From positions 13,869-77,868 of the forward strand of contig JBFWYO010000008.1 of assembly GCA_050186335.1 (NCBI GenBank): 64,000 bases of DNA. Direction: 5' to 3'. A program made the position numbers and the translations under genes. A model generated the notes under the pieces. The model had not been told where the DNA came from. It saw only the letters and a list, made by a program, of their open reading frames with translations, and ran no database searches. How positions within the stretch are numbered: position 1 is the first letter of the stretch; each line of letters opens with the position of its first letter. The DNA is from JBFWYO01 sp050186335 (GTDB lineage Bacteria; Pseudomonadota; Alphaproteobacteria; Bin65). Below, piece after piece: positions 63,329 through 64,000 of the stretch.

Positions 63329-63985
63329 TTGCATCTCGTCGAACGTCCGTCGCCGAATCACAATGCGCGCCGCGAGGGCGCACCGATCGACTTGCTGCTG
63401 CTGCATTATACCGGGATGGTCGATGCCGAAACTGCATTGGCGCGTCTATGCGATCCCGCCGCCAAAGTAAGCGCGCACTACACGATCGACGAAGCCGGCA
63501 CCGTCTACCGGCACGTCGACGAATCGGCGCGCGCCTGGCACGCCGGCGTGAGCTACTGGGCCGGCGAACGCGATATCAACACCCGGTCGATCGGCATCGA
63601 GCTGGTCAATCCGGGCCACGATCTCGGCTATCGCCCGTTCCCGCGCGCACAGATGGAGGCGCTGGTCGAATTGGCCCGCGGCATCCTGGCGCGCCATAAG
63701 ATCCCGGCCGCCCGCGTGCTCGCCCATTCCGACGTCGCCCCCGGGCGCAAGGTCGACCCCGGCGAGAAATTCGATTGGGCGGACCTCGCGCGCCAGGGCA
63801 TCGGCCTGTTTCCCGCCGGCTACCGCGTGCCGGCGCAGACGCCGCCGATCGGCGATCTGCAGACCATGCTGGCGCGTTTCGGCTATGGCTGTCCGGTAAC
63901 CGGCATTTTCGACGACGAAACCCGCACGGTATTGAGCGCTTTCCAGCGCCACTACCGCCCGCACAAATTTTCCGGCAATCCCGAT
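63329..63985 (+). CDS. N-acetylmuramoyl-L-alanine amidase, AmpD type (3' truncated)
   Basis: 219 codons visible from TTG 63329, supported by GGAGG six bases before it. Amidase-2 Zn ligands His26 (LHYT), His133 (LAHSDVAPGRK) and Asp143 (VDPGEKFDW) are present, as is IGIELVNPG. A peptidoglycan-binding domain begins at about residue 176 (LQTMLARFGYGCPVTGIFDD). It removes the stem peptide from anhydro-muropeptides in recycling or cleaves wall. The gene runs off the contig; bases after 63985 are adapter. Confidence 0.93.
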
Positions 63986-64000
63986 AGATCGGAAGAGCAC
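63986..64000. other. Illumina TruSeq adapter at the contig end
   Basis: AGATCGGAAGAGCAC exactly matches the start of the standard Illumina adapter. It is not genomic. Translated in frame it adds the spurious residues RSEEH to AmpD; on the reverse strand it creates the well-known false N-terminus beginning MLFRS. Confidence 0.97.

Overview
The window is a 64 kb, gene-dense, high-GC stretch of an alphaproteobacterial chromosome. The evidence is a circularly permuted two-piece tmRNA gene, an SspB of the alphaproteobacterial type, the mreBCD-mrdA-rodA order, and a serB/miaA/ilvBN/ilvC neighbourhood followed by degP-DUF2065-hflC-hflK. A Rhodospirillales-like member is my best guess, but the genus cannot be named from this sequence. 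No phage, insertion sequence or CRISPR array was seen. The last 15 bases are an Illumina adapter, so position 64000 is a contig end rather than a biological boundary.

Layout. 1-3.4 kb: a small catabolic block (sugar isomerase-like protein, flavin monooxygenase, NIPSNAP protein, Asp/Glu racemase-fold protein lacking its usual cysteines). 3.6 kb: tRNA-Lys(CTT). 3.8-9.4 kb: the cell-elongation operon mreB-mreC-mreD-mrdA-rodA on the minus strand. 10-19 kb: an FAD aromatic monooxygenase, then branched-chain amino acid synthesis (ilvC, ilvN, ilvB), miaA, serB and a DegP-type protease. 19-23 kb: DUF2065, hflC, hflK and the Fe-S scaffold ATPase Mrp/ApbC. 23-27 kb: a p-cresol dehydrogenase-like flavoprotein with a GlcF-like Fe-S protein and a divergent LysR regulator. 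27-31 kb: MscS channel, L,D-transpeptidase, thyX, then ssrA (tmRNA) next to sspB, so the degradation tag and its adaptor are neighbours. 31-38 kb: alpha/beta hydrolase, two tandem DUF4189 proteins, LysE, TfoX-like protein, fumC, an RHH protein, a gene-poor 0.9 kb, and a methyltransferase. 38-42 kb: Ldh-type dehydrogenase, AI-2E family permease and a small envelope-stress group (holin-like, DUF883, DUF1328) with a possible EcfG promoter.

42-50 kb: a D-lactate/glycolate dehydrogenase, a MetE-like protein, a low-GC lipoprotein of unknown function that looks acquired, and a 1230-residue HyuA-HyuB hydantoinase/oxoprolinase fusion carrying an in-frame palindromic repeat. 50-55.5 kb: a periplasmic copper module (Cys/His-rich leader-like protein, small lipoprotein, TolC-like lipoprotein, Tat-exported multicopper oxidase, cupredoxin, CusF-like protein, and a Met/His-rich Spy-like protein) with no inner-membrane pump. 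55.6-58.3 kb: two paralogous unrecognised proteins (alpha-helical repeat plus beta domain) on either side of an amidohydrolase. 58-64 kb: GDT1/UPF0016 exporter, GNAT, TerB-DnaJ protein, ABC-F ATPase Uup, EamA transporter and a 3'-truncated AmpD amidase.

The least explained items are the copper module, the paralog pair beside it, the flavoprotein/Fe-S pair in which one cluster has lost a cysteine, and the cysteine-less racemase-fold protein.
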